Part shown: positions 21,028-32,600 of the stretch, in pieces
Layout of the letters: each line of letters begins with the position of its first letter
Position numbering within the stretch: the first letter of the stretch is position 1
Translations under genes and position numbers: made by a program
Source of the DNA: Atherinomorus stipes
Lineage: Eukaryota; Chordata; Actinopteri; Atheriniformes; Atherinidae
Length of the DNA stretch: 64,000 nucleotides
Reading direction: 5' to 3'
Assembly (NCBI GenBank): GCA_023101725.1
Contig: JALJCO010003429.1
Location: 372,001 to 436,000 of the forward strand
The notes under the pieces: model-generated
Told to the model about the DNA's origin: nothing
Databases searched by the model: none
The model's input: the letters and a program-made list of their open reading frames with translations, nothing else

Positions 21028-23047
21028 ACAGAGAGCAAGTGTGAATGAGCTGATTTATGAGATGTAGACATAAAGATATATAAAGATGAGCTCTCAACAG
21101 GCAACAGTTTGAAATATACAACTGCGGAGCTGCACCTGGAAAATAACACCATGGGACGTGGACATGAATAACTGCTCTTTTCATGTATTTGAGCAATTTG
21201 TCCTGGTGGGTCACAACAGCAGGATGGCACTCTCACTGAATAAACAATAGACCTCGGATCATTTCTTTCTGACTCAAGCTACATCCCTGAGGGGAATTTC
21301 TATCATGCTGAGAAAAGAGGCAGCTCTGATCGCTTTCAGAGGATCACTGATAACAAAGGGGAATACCAGCCAATGAATGCATTAATATGCATATGGACTA
21401 GAAAGGAAGCCTGACATGACATGACAGGACGATCCACGCACCAAACACGTTGATACGTCTGTTTGCGTCTGCAGAGTCCCTCACTTTCTGCATGTGGGTG
21501 GGTGCATGCATGTTTGCCTGTGTATGAGTGTGTGCACGCATGCATAAACTCAGCAGAGCGCACGCTTCTGCACTCAAACAGCGCAGTCTGGTTGCATAGC
21601 AACAAAAACACCCCATTCCCTCTGTCCCCTCTTCCTCCTCTTTTTCCTCTCCTCTGTGCGAGTGTTTGAACTAGAAGAGTAACCTGAAAACACTCTTAAA
21701 GCTGCCACACGCTCACCTCTGAGTGTGCTGCCTTGCTCAAACGACACCACAGCGCATGCGTGCTTTCGTATATCTGTCTTAGTGTGTTTGCGCGCCTGCT
21801 ATCCATAGATTTAGCAAAGATGAAAACATGAGAGGAAGAGGGAGGAAGAAGTCATCCTCCCAGCTCTGCAGACTTACAGAGAGAGAGGGGAAAACAAATC
21901 AAGCATGCAGTTTAGCTTCACACTGTGTTTGAACATTGATAATTTCTGCGTTAATATCGATGTGAGCTTTCAAATTTGCTTTCATACCGCAGCTTGCTTC
22001 CTTCATCTCCCTTTTTTTCCTTTTTCTCCAGCTTCCTTTTATTCTCTCTTTACTCTCTCACATGCATGCAGCCACAGCTAAAGTGGGAATTCTGCGTGTC
22101 TTGACAATCACATTACCTCCAGCTCCCTCCCTACTTCCCCAGTGGCCTAGTTAGAGAAATATGCATAACTCCTTCATTTACCCCTGCAGCTGAACAAGTA
22201 CACCAGATAATTCACTGTACTAACAGATGCAGCAGAATTGAGTTTTATTATCCAGCATGTATACTGTTGAGACATCCTCCTGATGTTACACTTTTGCCAG
22301 TGTCCCTGAATCAGATGCAGCTCTGATATATTTGTATATGTGACACACATGCAGCTTCGAGATATCATCATCTTCTCCACACAGAGCAGTAACAGGACAA
22401 AGCATCCCTCCCCACAACTACAGCCCCAGATTAAGGCCATACCGATGGTGTAATTCTGTGTTCTCAGATGTGACACAGCATGCGTCTAGTCGGACTGTTA
22501 AATATATACAGGGAGCGTTGAGTAAGAGAGTGCACTATTGCTGGCTGTGGCCGGATGTGTTCAATTTTATGCTTCCGACAATGTGAGAAGATTGGATTTG
22601 GATAAATGCAACTGTAATGTGATATCTCATTGTGCAGCCAGCAGAGAGGTTGTTATGACCCAGTAATCCAAACATTAATAAAAAGTTAAATCCTGCCAGG
22701 GGAAGGCAAAACAAAGGAAGGCTGGTGAATGCAAATGCTGTCAGCTCCACTACTCAGCATAAAGGCGAGCTTTCTAGATGATGAGCAGTCATTACATCTA
22801 CGATAAAGACTGTTGTTGTCTAAACTGACTTAAATTGTCGTACTGACAATTTGTTATGTTTATTATATCCAAGCCCTACTCTTAAGGGATGCATACTAAC
22901 AAAATGTGATGACAATGGTCCATTGTCTCTCTAGCGAAGGCAGTTCTGTTTAGCCTTGACAGAATTTCTAGAGACCACCATAGAGGCTGGTGATTTCTAG
23001 ATTGGATTGCTTAGGTTTGCATATTTACTTCTTGCTGATGATTGACT
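21028..23047. other. Unassigned, relatively unique sequence
   Basis: No transposon ends recognised in 2 kb. It includes a T/C-rich stretch (21610-21660) and a CTTTTTTTCC-type pyrimidine tract (22008-22060). The segment 22140-22760 is non-repetitive with balanced composition and may be conserved; see findings. Frames on both strands are short and overlapping. Confidence 0.4.
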
Positions 23048-23574
23048 TTAAAGGTACAGTATGTAAAAAATCAAAGGTCAGTGGCAAAAAAAAAAGTGAT
23101 ATATAATTCAAAACTGTGTTTCTTTTAATGTATAATCACTGCACTAGAATAGCTGTTATATGTTCTTTCTTAGAATGAGCCATTTACTTGCTGGAGCACA
23201 TACATGGATATTTTGCTGCCATTTTTACCACGGTATCCCTAAATGGACAAAACAATGTGAGTGGAGTTAGAGCTCTCTGAACTTTCAAACTGCTGTACCA
23301 GCTTTGTTTAAGGAGAGTTGGAGTGCTGTTTGGGATACGTAGTGTCTTAAAAGACATTAAAAATTGTTACTCATAGTTCAGTTATACACCTGAGACCACT
23401 GGATCCACTCTCAGATGAAAACATCTTTTTGTCTCGGAAAACTTTGGCCACTAACGGCCACCGTACACTCACCACAGTGCTGGAATATGAAGTCATTTGA
23501 AAGAAAACAAATTTTCTTTCAAATACCTATCTTTACCACTAGATGTCAGTAATTCTTACACACTGTACCTTTAA
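23048..23574. mobile_element. TTAA-type MITE
   Basis: TTAA lies at 23048-23051 and 23571-23574. The left end TTAAAGGTACAGTATGTAA is mirrored by the right, reversed TTAAAGGTACAGTGTGTAA, giving 18 of 19 matching bases. The 527-bp interior is non-coding. piggyBac- or Kolobok-like by duplication. Confidence 0.8.
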
Positions 23575-23875
23575 ACAATGTAGACCTGGTTGAAAAATGG
23601 TGAACTGTCCACTTTAAGTTTGGAGTGCATTGTTGCTTCAACTATTTTGGGGTGTTCAAGGATTGCAGTTGAAAGCATTAGGAGATTGACAGGTGAAATG
23701 TCGACTGGGTCTACTCTGCAGTGATGTGGACACTGTATCTATGTCTGAGCCACATGACAAAATGATTGATTTTCCAGTCAATCTCAGTTCCAACCGCCAA
23801 CTGTGATCTTGAGCCGTGGTGACTAAAACAGTGAGATTATGAATCCAAAGGGTGGAAATAAGTTTTTTTCAAAGG
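23575..23875. other. Unassigned spacer
   Basis: No feature recognised between the MITE and the LINE fragment. Confidence 0.4.
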
Positions 23876-24225
23876 TGTCACACCTCGCTCTGTCGGACAG
23901 GGTGAGGAACTCGGCCATTTACGACAGGTTCAGAGTGAAATTGCTGGTTCTCGGCAAAAGAAGAGGCAGTTGAGCTGGTCTGGGCATCTAATCAGGAAGC
24001 CCTCTGGACACGTCCCAGGGGAGGTGTTTCAGGCATGTCCTCTCAGGAGGCGGCCTGAGGGCAGACCTGCTGGAGAGATTATATCTTTGTGTCACTCAGA
24101 GCTGCAGGAGGTGCCTGCAGGGAGTGGGAGGACTGGAAATTTCTGCGGAGATTTTTGCCTTTATCGCAAGCAAAAAAAAAAAAAAAGAAAAAAAATAGAT
24201 GAATGATGGATAGATGATGAAATAA
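23876..24225 (+). pseudogene. 3' end of a fish LINE ORF2 with tail
   Basis: The plus strand carries a decayed C-terminal segment of a non-LTR reverse-transcriptase protein: after a frameshift, 23973 onward reads SWSGHLIRKPSGHVPGEVFQ and then RRRPEGRPAGE, matching the 'GHLIRMPPGRLPGEVFRA' type signature known from fish LINEs. An A-run with AAAATAGATGAATGATGGAT-like tail (24171-24225) closes it, as expected for a 3' end. Only the last 300 bp or so remain. Confidence 0.7.
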
Positions 24226-24228
24226 TAA

Positions 24229-24340
24229 ATATTATATTTATAAAGCTCCCCTTGGCAAAGCAGATCTGTTCAATAAAGCAGCCAGATTGCCATTCTGCTT
24301 GCTACGATGCTGGACAGGACAAGTAGGAAAAAAAAGAAAA
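24229..24340 (-). repeat. Inverted copy of the 9690-9790 repeat
   Basis: Reversed, this stretch reads CTTGTCCTGTCCAGCATCG then AAGCAGAATGGCAATCTGGC and GCTTTATAAATATAA, matching 9690-9790 base for base with few changes. It is therefore a fragment of the same LINE-like 5' region on the minus strand, adjoining the plus-strand LINE 3' end. Confidence 0.7.
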
Positions 24341-24370
24341 TATAATTAATTCATGAATAAACAAATAAAT

Positions 24371-25169
24371 TTGGGATGAACAATATTGGAATTTTTGCCA
24401 ATATCTGATATGCCAATATTTTAAAACTCATGTGGCCAATAACCGATATCAATACCGATATTAAAGCTAAAAAAAAAAAGCATTCATTTCAAATAGCAAT
24501 TTTGTTATCCGTTTCCGACACTTTGAAAAATAGGGGTGAGAAAAAAATATCGATACATGAAAATGTCCCGAAATTTTCATATGCCTCTATCAAATCGATA
24601 TTTAAATCTATTTTAATATTTAAATCTATTTAAATATTTAAATCTATTTTACTTACAAAATCTGGCGAGATTTCATAATTCTGTTACAATATTTCATGAA
24701 TTCTCACGAGATTTCATAACAAAATGATGAAAGATTGCGAGATTTTGTTAATAAGATAGATCGATACCTCATTTTTAAATGTCAACATGATACCAGCATA
24801 TGGAAATATCACAAAATTTTCGTGAATTGCCGCGAGATTTCATAACGGAGCGATGAAATATTGTAAGATTTCATTAGTAAAATCGACTGATACCATGTTT
24901 TTAAATGTCAATATGATATCAGCTTATGAAAATATCACAACATTTCAGTGTATCAATACCTCTAGTCTTTAGAAGTTTTAAAGTCTGTAAAAAAAGTAGT
25001 TTATAAAGAGGAAGAAGAAGTTGTTTCGTGTTTTTTTAGACTTTAGAAACAGCGAGCTTATTGGTTAAACATTGGTCAAATATCGATGGGGTGGCCAATG
25101 TCCGATACTCAGTTTTAAGGCGGATGTAGGCCGATATCAATAGGGGGCCGAATATATAATGCATCCCTA
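24371..25169. mobile_element. hAT-type non-autonomous element, copy 2
   Basis: Exact 8-bp duplications AAATAAAT flank it (24363-24370, 25170-25177). The left end TTGGGATGAACAATATT is a mutated form of copy 1's TAGGGATGCACGATATT; the right end ATGCATCCCTA is intact. The order of internal blocks matches 18286-18933, but CpG-containing motifs such as TCTCGCGAGA have decayed (for example CTGGCGAG near 24662). It is 150 bp longer than copy 1 owing to an extra internal block around 24770-24900. Confidence 0.85.
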
Positions 25170-25177
25170 AAATAAAT

Positions 25178-26315
25178 CAATAAATAAACAAACAATAGAT
25201 TTTCAAATGTTAATATCTGAGAAGGTCAGATGAGAGATGTGAAGCGATTCCATGGCCACTTTATGATGAAAGAGAAATATTACTTGCATTTACAAACCCC
25301 AAAGCTGAGCTCAGAGCTTTCTGTTTTTTTTTTCCAGTACACAAGATTCATGTTCCTTCTCCCTTTTTTATAGGCCCTCTTTCAAGCTGTAGAAAGCAGT
25401 TTTTTTTAGTGAAAAAAAAAGAACAAAGAAAGTAGACTCTGTAAGCTTCCTGCCCAACACCAGTAAAATAAAGTAGCAAATAACTGAACATATTCTAGTG
25501 CTGTGCAGCTGGGGGAGATATATTCTCAGAAGTTGGAGATGAAAACAGAAGTTGTTGTCCTTGGAAAAATCTGTCAATTGAATCTGAAACCACATTTCTG
25601 TTCTATATTTTCAGATGAGGTGGTGTAACTTGCGTACACTGGAGAAAGTTAGAAGACAACAGGCTTGGAAATAAAGTTCATGTAGGTAAATTTTGTCACT
25701 GCAGGTTTCGGAAACCAAGAGGCTTCTCACCTTTTCTCCATTCTATGTAAAACCACGTGAACTTCTGGTGCTTTTCAAAGTGGAGGAAAATTGAATGTAA
25801 AAGTTGGGATACTCTTTAGTTTGTAAACATAAAGTATCGTCTAATGGAGGCCAACATCTGATGAGACTTTGGTTGTGGAGGTAAGAGGGTACTGCTCTCT
25901 ACCTTCAACATCCTTACTTTACACGGAGAGAGTGGAGCTGCAGCTTTATGAGGTGAAACAGGCCAATCTGCAGTGACTTCAGCATGTTTAATCAAAACTA
26001 AGGTGATATGGCTCACAAAGCTAGGATCCAACGGCCTCTAAAACAAACCTCGTTAAATCTGAGTGACTTATTTTTTCCATATCTACATCACCAGGTAGAT
26101 TTAGATGGCTGAGCATCTTGGAAGGTAATTTGAAATGACTATGTGTAAAATGCAGATGGAGAGATGGAAGAATGATATGGAAACAGGATTTTCTTGTTTT
26201 TTTTCTGTGGTCTACTACAATTCACACTGTTTAAGCCATGTTGTAATCTACTTAAAACCAAATTATAAACTATCTTGGGAGCTAGGGAGTTCGTGTATTT
26301 ATGAAAAAGCAACTG

Positions 26316-26318
<3 letters not shown>
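25178..26318. other. Unassigned sequence
   Basis: AT-rich, no recognised repeat ends, no credible exon. Confidence 0.4.
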
Positions 26319-26358
<40 letters not shown>

Positions 26359-26374
26359 CTATACATACATACAT

Positions 26375-26418
<44 letters not shown>
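26319..26418. repeat. (CT)19 and (TA)19 microsatellites
   Basis: An uninterrupted CT run (26319-26356) is followed after a short ATACATACAT spacer by an uninterrupted TA run (26381-26418). Open frames crossing it are artefacts of the repeat. Confidence 0.95.
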
Positions 26419-26419
<1 letters not shown>

Positions 26420-26559
26420 CACAGTGAAGTTTGTTGTGGGACCTTTATACGTTAGAAAATGACACCTCACATTGTAAATACTGCGACACGTTTTTATAAA
26501 AACAACTCCACAGCAACTCCCATGATGTACCATTTAAAAAACGCTCATCCAACCATGCT

Positions 26560-27042
26560 TTAAAGACACACAATGGAACTTTCAGCAGTTTTCTCAGTGA
26601 CAGAACAAGCGCCCCCTATCGGCAGCTAAACTAGCATCCATCTTGTTCGTACCGGTACTGTAAGCTCACTCCAGCCAGTAAAAGACAGTCTTATCTTGAC
26701 TCTTGTTCTGTCCCTTCCTCTGTGTCTTTTCCTCTCTTCCTCCGGTGATGTTTCCTTGCGTTTCTTTACCGAATTCGACATGATGCGCATTCAAAACACC
26801 CGCGATGTTGATACCTGGTTTACATCCGGTTGCTAGTGAGTGACACGGTGCTGCAGCCAATAGTCGGCTGCAACGTCACGGTCGCGTCCCGGATGGGAAT
26901 CTTACATAGTGCTGTTTCTGAGCCCCGGGACGGCTCTGGGCACTGACAGCTCGAAAATGCGCATAATGATTGTTGGTGTGACATCAAAACGAGTCAGAAA
27001 CACAGATTTTTAAGGTCTAAAAGTTACGTTGTGTGTCTTTAA
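26560..27042 (+). mobile_element. TTAA-type MITE, family A, best copy
   Basis: TTAA at 26560-26563 and 27039-27042. The left end TTAAAGACACACAATGGAAC is mirrored by the right, reversed TTAAAGACACACAACGTAAC. Length 483 bp. Interior has GCGCCCCCTATCGGCAGC near the left and GCCCCGGGACGGCTC near the right. Related copies at 12490-12930 and 48896-49316 allow the family to be defined within the window. No transposase. Confidence 0.8.
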
Positions 27043-28465
27043 GGTAATGAATCCTCCGTTCAACCCAACGTTGTCTCAGTCTGAAGCTGGAGGAGCTGTG
27101 ATGCTAAGCAGGCAGATACAATTATGGAGGGAATCTGTAAAATGATTTTAGTGGATATGTTGTCCAGAAGTGTCGTCGATGGGAAAGGTTTCCCAGATTT
27201 GATGAATTTACTCAAATCAGTCTATCAGTTTCCTTCACGGCGCACCGTTATCAGGCTCATTGAAACATGAAAAGCGAAAGTAGGAGCTGCTAAATAAGTT
27301 AGCCACAGCAGCTAGCCTTACCATAAAAATAGGCTGTTGGACCGCTTTAACATCAGAGAGCTACCTCACCATCACGTACCACCACTGCCAACCTTCTCAC
27401 CAAGATGATTGAGGCTGTAGAGCAGTGGGGAGTTTAAATGAATATGTACTTGAGAAAAAAACAGTCTGCCTGTAGTATGTGTAGTCACTTTTTTAACATG
27501 CATTTCTTAATTATTAAATCGATAATTGATATATATATATATATGTATGAAGTCTGGAAATTATGCCATGTGGGGGTAATGGCCAACACACCGGACGTAC
27601 CGGCCGACACCAGCAATAAAAGCAAATATTGGCCTCAAACATTGGATGGCCGATGTATCAGTCTAGCTTTAGTATATACATATACATATATGTATATATA
27701 TATAAATATATATATATTTATGTTGTGCGCTTGCCCAGCATGCTTTTTGCATAGTAAATGTTTATTTGCAGCATAGCCAGATATTATATAAAAGTGTCAT
27801 CATATGAGATGTTTTCAGAGCAGACGCGCTGTTTTTGGTCAGTAAATTAAGTTAACTGCACTGCATGATCGTAACTGCACTGATTTGTCACAACACGCTT
27901 ACAATTTGTTGAACTGTTATTTAATGTAAAGTAAAATATAAGGTGGTGGATGACAAATGAATAAAATCCAGAGGTTATACAAAGAAACAGGACAAGAGCC
28001 AAAAACTGCTTCAGCTTTGCTGCCAGAAATGCAAATTTTCTTACAGTATATTGTGTAATGGCAGCGTTTTACTGGAACATCCTCCTGACATAAATGTAAA
28101 TGGATGGTTAGTGTCAGGAAAGATTTTTAATATCTGGAGATATTGAGTGTACTTGATTTTATTATTTGTGTGTGTGTCTGTATTTATGTATCTACCTTGT
28201 TCCACATTAATCAAACTCTGATTTCACATCTTATGAATTAAACATAAACTACAAAGTATTTAAGACACCCAAGTACAATAACACTGAAAACTGGTGTCTT
28301 AGAGCAGACGGTGCTTCTTAAACTACTTAAGTTCAGCTTCATCTGTATTTATGGTAGTATGCAGTAAATCTCTCTTCACAGAAGATCATAACACAAATTA
28401 TATGCACTATTTACTAGTAAAACATTAAGTGCAATATATTATGTATGAGGAAACTTAGACATCTT
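27043..28465. other. Unassigned sequence with TA/TATG microsatellites
   Basis: (AT)n at about 27528-27545 and a mixed TATATACATATA/TATATA tract at 27674-27720. No gene or transposon ends recognised. Confidence 0.4.
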
Positions 28466-28795
28466 CAATTCAATTCAACTTTATTTGTATAGTGTCAATT
28501 CGTGACGTCACCTCAGGGCACTTAGCAGACAGAGACATTCAAGTCAGATTCATAATAGCCTAGCTAACGAAACCAACAGATTCAATCTGGACTTGACCCG
28601 GTCCATCCCCCATCCTGAGCTAGCACGGCATGGTGGCGACAGTGGGAAGGAAAACACCCTTTTAACAGGAGGAAAATCCTCCAGCAGAACCTGGCTCAGG
28701 TAGGGTGGCCATCTGCCTCGACCGGCTGGGGTGGAGAAGACAGAAAGAGAGACCAACAGATACTGCAACATTTATCTGGCCAGACCTGCTGAGAG
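28466..28795 (+). repeat. Dispersed fish retroelement fragment
   Basis: Begins CAATTCAATTCAACTTTATT and continues through GGTGGCGACAGTGGGAAGGA, AAAATCCTCCAGCAGAACCT and GTGGCCATCTGCCTCGACCG in the order I know from a very common fish repeat with a TTTATTTATATAGCGCC-type start. I regard it as retroelement-derived; the family name is not certain and no tail was seen. Confidence 0.6.
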
Positions 28796-29477
28796 AGGAG
28801 AACACAGTTAATGATGTAATACTTCTCCATGTAGAAACTTTATAGGAGAATGACAGTAAGAGATTGACTGGGTCGGTTAGAAAACGCTTCTGTCCACTTG
28901 TCCAACTCAGGGGACTGTGGGGGGAGGCTAAATATCACTCTGGGCTGGCGTGCCTTTAACATTGCAGTAAAAGTCTGTTTTATGAGTATGTTGTTCTTCT
29001 ATAAATGAGATATGTGAGCATGAAGGAAGTTGAGAGTTACACTGCAGAGAGGGCTGCAAGCCTACACAGAGCTTAGCATAAACAATATATGAATGACCTG
29101 CAAATGTCATTCACATGACATTTGTCATATGAATGACAAATGTCACCACCACCACCACCCTCCAGTCTGGCTAGGACCCACTGCACTTTGGAGAGCGATG
29201 GGATCTGAACCAATGAGGAGTGATCAACCTATGATGACAATGACATGGTTCTGGTTCTGGAGTCCCATGTTGTTTTCTGGTGAACCAGTGCATGTTCAAA
29301 CCAGTTTAACCAGAACCAAAGTGGGCAGACTTTACTCTGTGGAAGTAAACATCAACAGCTTGGAACCCATGATTTCCCAAAATTAAACATGAGGCTACAA
29401 TCAGATGACTGAGTGAATTTCATAAGATATATAGAAATCAGCATGAGCTTACATAAATCACCTACTGGAATGCCTAC
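28796..29477. other. Unassigned sequence with a small palindrome
   Basis: At 29116-29145 TGACATTTGTCAT is followed by a four-base spacer and its exact reverse complement; a related AATGTCATT lies just upstream, and a (CAC)n tract follows. Otherwise nothing recognised. Confidence 0.45.
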
Positions 29478-29668
29478 TGGGTTACTTGGTCCTTGAGAAC
29501 TGTAGGACTGCAGGTTTCAGACCTTTCCTTTCTCTCACACTTGATTCAAATTAAATGTATCCAACAGCTTATCTAGTTCTGCTTCATGACTCATTCATTT
29601 ACATCATGTGTTGTCGCATCTAAAACTTGCAGGATTGCTCCTCTCAGGGACCAAATTTGCCTACCCCA
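29478..29668. mobile_element. Short palindromic MITE (degraded)
   Basis: TTGGTCCTTGAGAACTG at the left and CTCTCAGGGACCAAATTTG at the right are imperfect inverted copies, with CTGCAGG and TTGCAGG next inside. Layout matches the elements at 3309-4663 and 16034-16240. Borders are approximate. Confidence 0.5.
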
Positions 29669-32600
29669 CATTATGTATATATAGTTTTAGTCATACTTGA
29701 GTGGGCTGTTCACAGGTGAACCACTTTCTAGTGTCTCTCAAAATCTTTTAAAAATAAGAGATTTTCCAACATTGCTATTCACTGAACTGCATCTCTGCTT
29801 AAATCTAAAATTCAAAGTCAAATGGGACCATTTCCATAATGATGCTTGTGCTAAAACTTCAAAGTAACCTGGACAGATGATTGCTATACAGAATGTGTTA
29901 TAACATTTGCATTTGAAAACAGTTATAAACATGAACATTGTGTCTGTAGGAACCATACACACAACACATATGCTAAATGATTGCCATAATTGGAACTCAA
30001 CTAGTTCTTTAACACTGATGAAGGTCGCCTGCAGTCGTGGCATTGCTATGGGAATGAATTTAGACTCTTAGAATCAACAACATTAAAGAGCCTCTTATAG
30101 GACAGCACAGATGCCCACACAGAAAACACTTCAAGATCCTTAAATGTGCTTGTTATGAATGTCACATCTCCACACTTCTTGTATTTTCATATAAAAAAGA
30201 AAAAAAAGGTCACTGCCATCAAGAAAGACTGCTGCTGCAAAGGGGTGTTCAGCATCTTAAAAGATGTTGAAAATCATGCTCATGATTGCCAGAAGCCAAG
30301 GTTTCACCATGAGATTCATGCAACCTCTGCTGTCAGCCGTCTTTTCACTGTGTAATTTTGCTGTCATGGTTTCCCCAAGTAGCCAAATCAAATATACCTG
30401 CACCCCAAATGACAAAAAAGACATGATTAGTCAGGCCAAAATTAATAACTACTTTGCACTACGGTGCATCTGGCAGCCACAAAATCAGCTTCTCTGGCCA
30501 AGAGAAGGCATTTTTTGGATGTTCACTATAACACCAGTAATAACTGTGTTTCTGAACATCTGATGGCAATCCTAAAAAAAGTGCCTTAAGCATTTTGAAG
30601 TTTTTTCTGTGTGGGTGTGTGTGCTGTAGCTGTACTGTCAAAGGCTCTTCAGTGTTGTTGATGCTCTACCTGCAGTCTTTCAGCTTTGGGTAAGGCTTAA
30701 CATGGGCACTTTGAAAGGCTGATTGTGATTGCCATTGTGACACTACAATAAATCATCAGAGAGGAGAAGGACATCAGTTATTCAATATTACCTTGTTGGA
30801 TTTTAATGATTTGTACATATGACCATAGCAACTAACCTTCTTGCACTCTTTTTGCAAGCTTGACACTTTATCAAATGTGACTCTTGTGCAGCAGGTGACA
30901 AATCATAAGAATTTGAAGGTACACTATCAATAAAAAGCAACAAAACCCAAGCCTTTGATAACCTGGATAATGCATTGCAGTTTTGTCAGGTTACACAGTT
31001 TGAAAGGTCAAGAACAGAAACCCTTAGTTGCTCAGATCCCGCTTGTACATTTACCTCCTTTCAATGCATTAACTTCAAAAACTGAACAGTCAGGGTCATT
31101 GAAATTTGGATGCAATTGGGCAAAACTCTATTGTGAAGAGTTAACCTGCACCTATCCTGTTATCATTGGAACCTTTGGATGAGAGGTGCCAGCATGTTAA
31201 TGCTCAATGCATTACACATTCCTTAATGATATCTCTAAATGCACCCTGAGGTGAAAAGAATCTTTAGAATTGGATTAACCTTTCACTGTGTGGTCTGCAT
31301 ATACTGCATTCTTCTTTTTTAGTCAATAATTTGGGTGTTCTGATGTTCAGATCACGACTCAGTTTAATCTACATGCTTTAATCCAGATCACAACAATTTC
31401 CAAACGTAATTTGCTGACTAATATATCCAACCCCTAGACAGCTACCAATATTATTAGATAATCAATATTGCTGATTCTGTTTTATAGGAATGTTTTGGTT
31501 GCATCTCTTGGTCTTTCTGATCCTGTCATGTTGCAGTTCAGGATCTAAATGGAGCAAATGATAAACTGGTGAGTCCATGAAAATGCTGAACAGGGGGTAT
31601 TTATATATCTGGAGTAATTAGTAAGTGGATGCAGGTGTGTTGATAATGAACAGCAAACAAGTGTGGGATGTGGCAAGTTGGAGATGGACACTGGTAGGTG
31701 GGAGAGTGCTTGAAAAAAGGACAAAATCAAAGTCCTTTATCCTGGGCCATGCACTTCAAAACAAATGAGGATATTTAGCTATTTTTTTTCTCTTTTTAAA
31801 TTGAGGACTTATGTTTCAGTTTTTATCAAAAACTGTGATGTTGGAACATTTGTACTCAACAAAAAAAGAAAGAAAAAAACAATAAATATCACTAAGCTGT
31901 CCACTACAATTCCCTAATAACTGTATTGATCCATATAAAGAAGTGTTTCAGGGTAAAAAGGCTTGCAAATGATCACCTGTTATGAGTTTAATTGCTGCTG
32001 TGCAACAATTCATTTGTGTAATTTGGCATGTGTCTAGACATTAAATGCTTCCTAATTATTTACTGACAGAAGTTGAGCTGTTAAGTTTTAAGGACTCCCA
32101 GTAGAAGATAGTAAAGGAAATAACATGATAGAATCACAAGTCATACCTCAACAATTAGATCCTAAATTCCTGAGTCTTCTGTAGTAAAGCAAGTAAAACA
32201 GTAATCACACCTGTTTGACTGGAAGTTGCTGATTAAAAGGGTCAGCATCAGTAGGTCACCTCTGAATATTGTCTGCACTTTTCTTCTGAGTGTGGGACCA
32301 CTTGCAGCTGTCAGACTAAAGAATGCTAGACTGGCCTGGACAAAAGGAAGGATTTGGGACTGATCTGGTGTGAAAAGCCATAAAGGATTACTGCAGCACT
32401 GCACACATATTGCAATATGAAAGTTTATTCATTTATCCAATACAGCATGTTGTTACTTGCATAAGGTTTTTCTTGTTTTTATTTTTGATTATCACCTTTT
32501 GCATTGAAATAAGTGTGTTAAAATACATGTTTAAAGCATGTTCAAGGACAGAAATTGTTGAACCAACAAGGCAGTTGAACCAATTAATAGCATTTCTGAC

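Noticed and set aside
26139..26533. Arg-Glu and Tyr-Ile repeat proteins
   Set aside because: Translations of (CT)n and (TA)n microsatellites.
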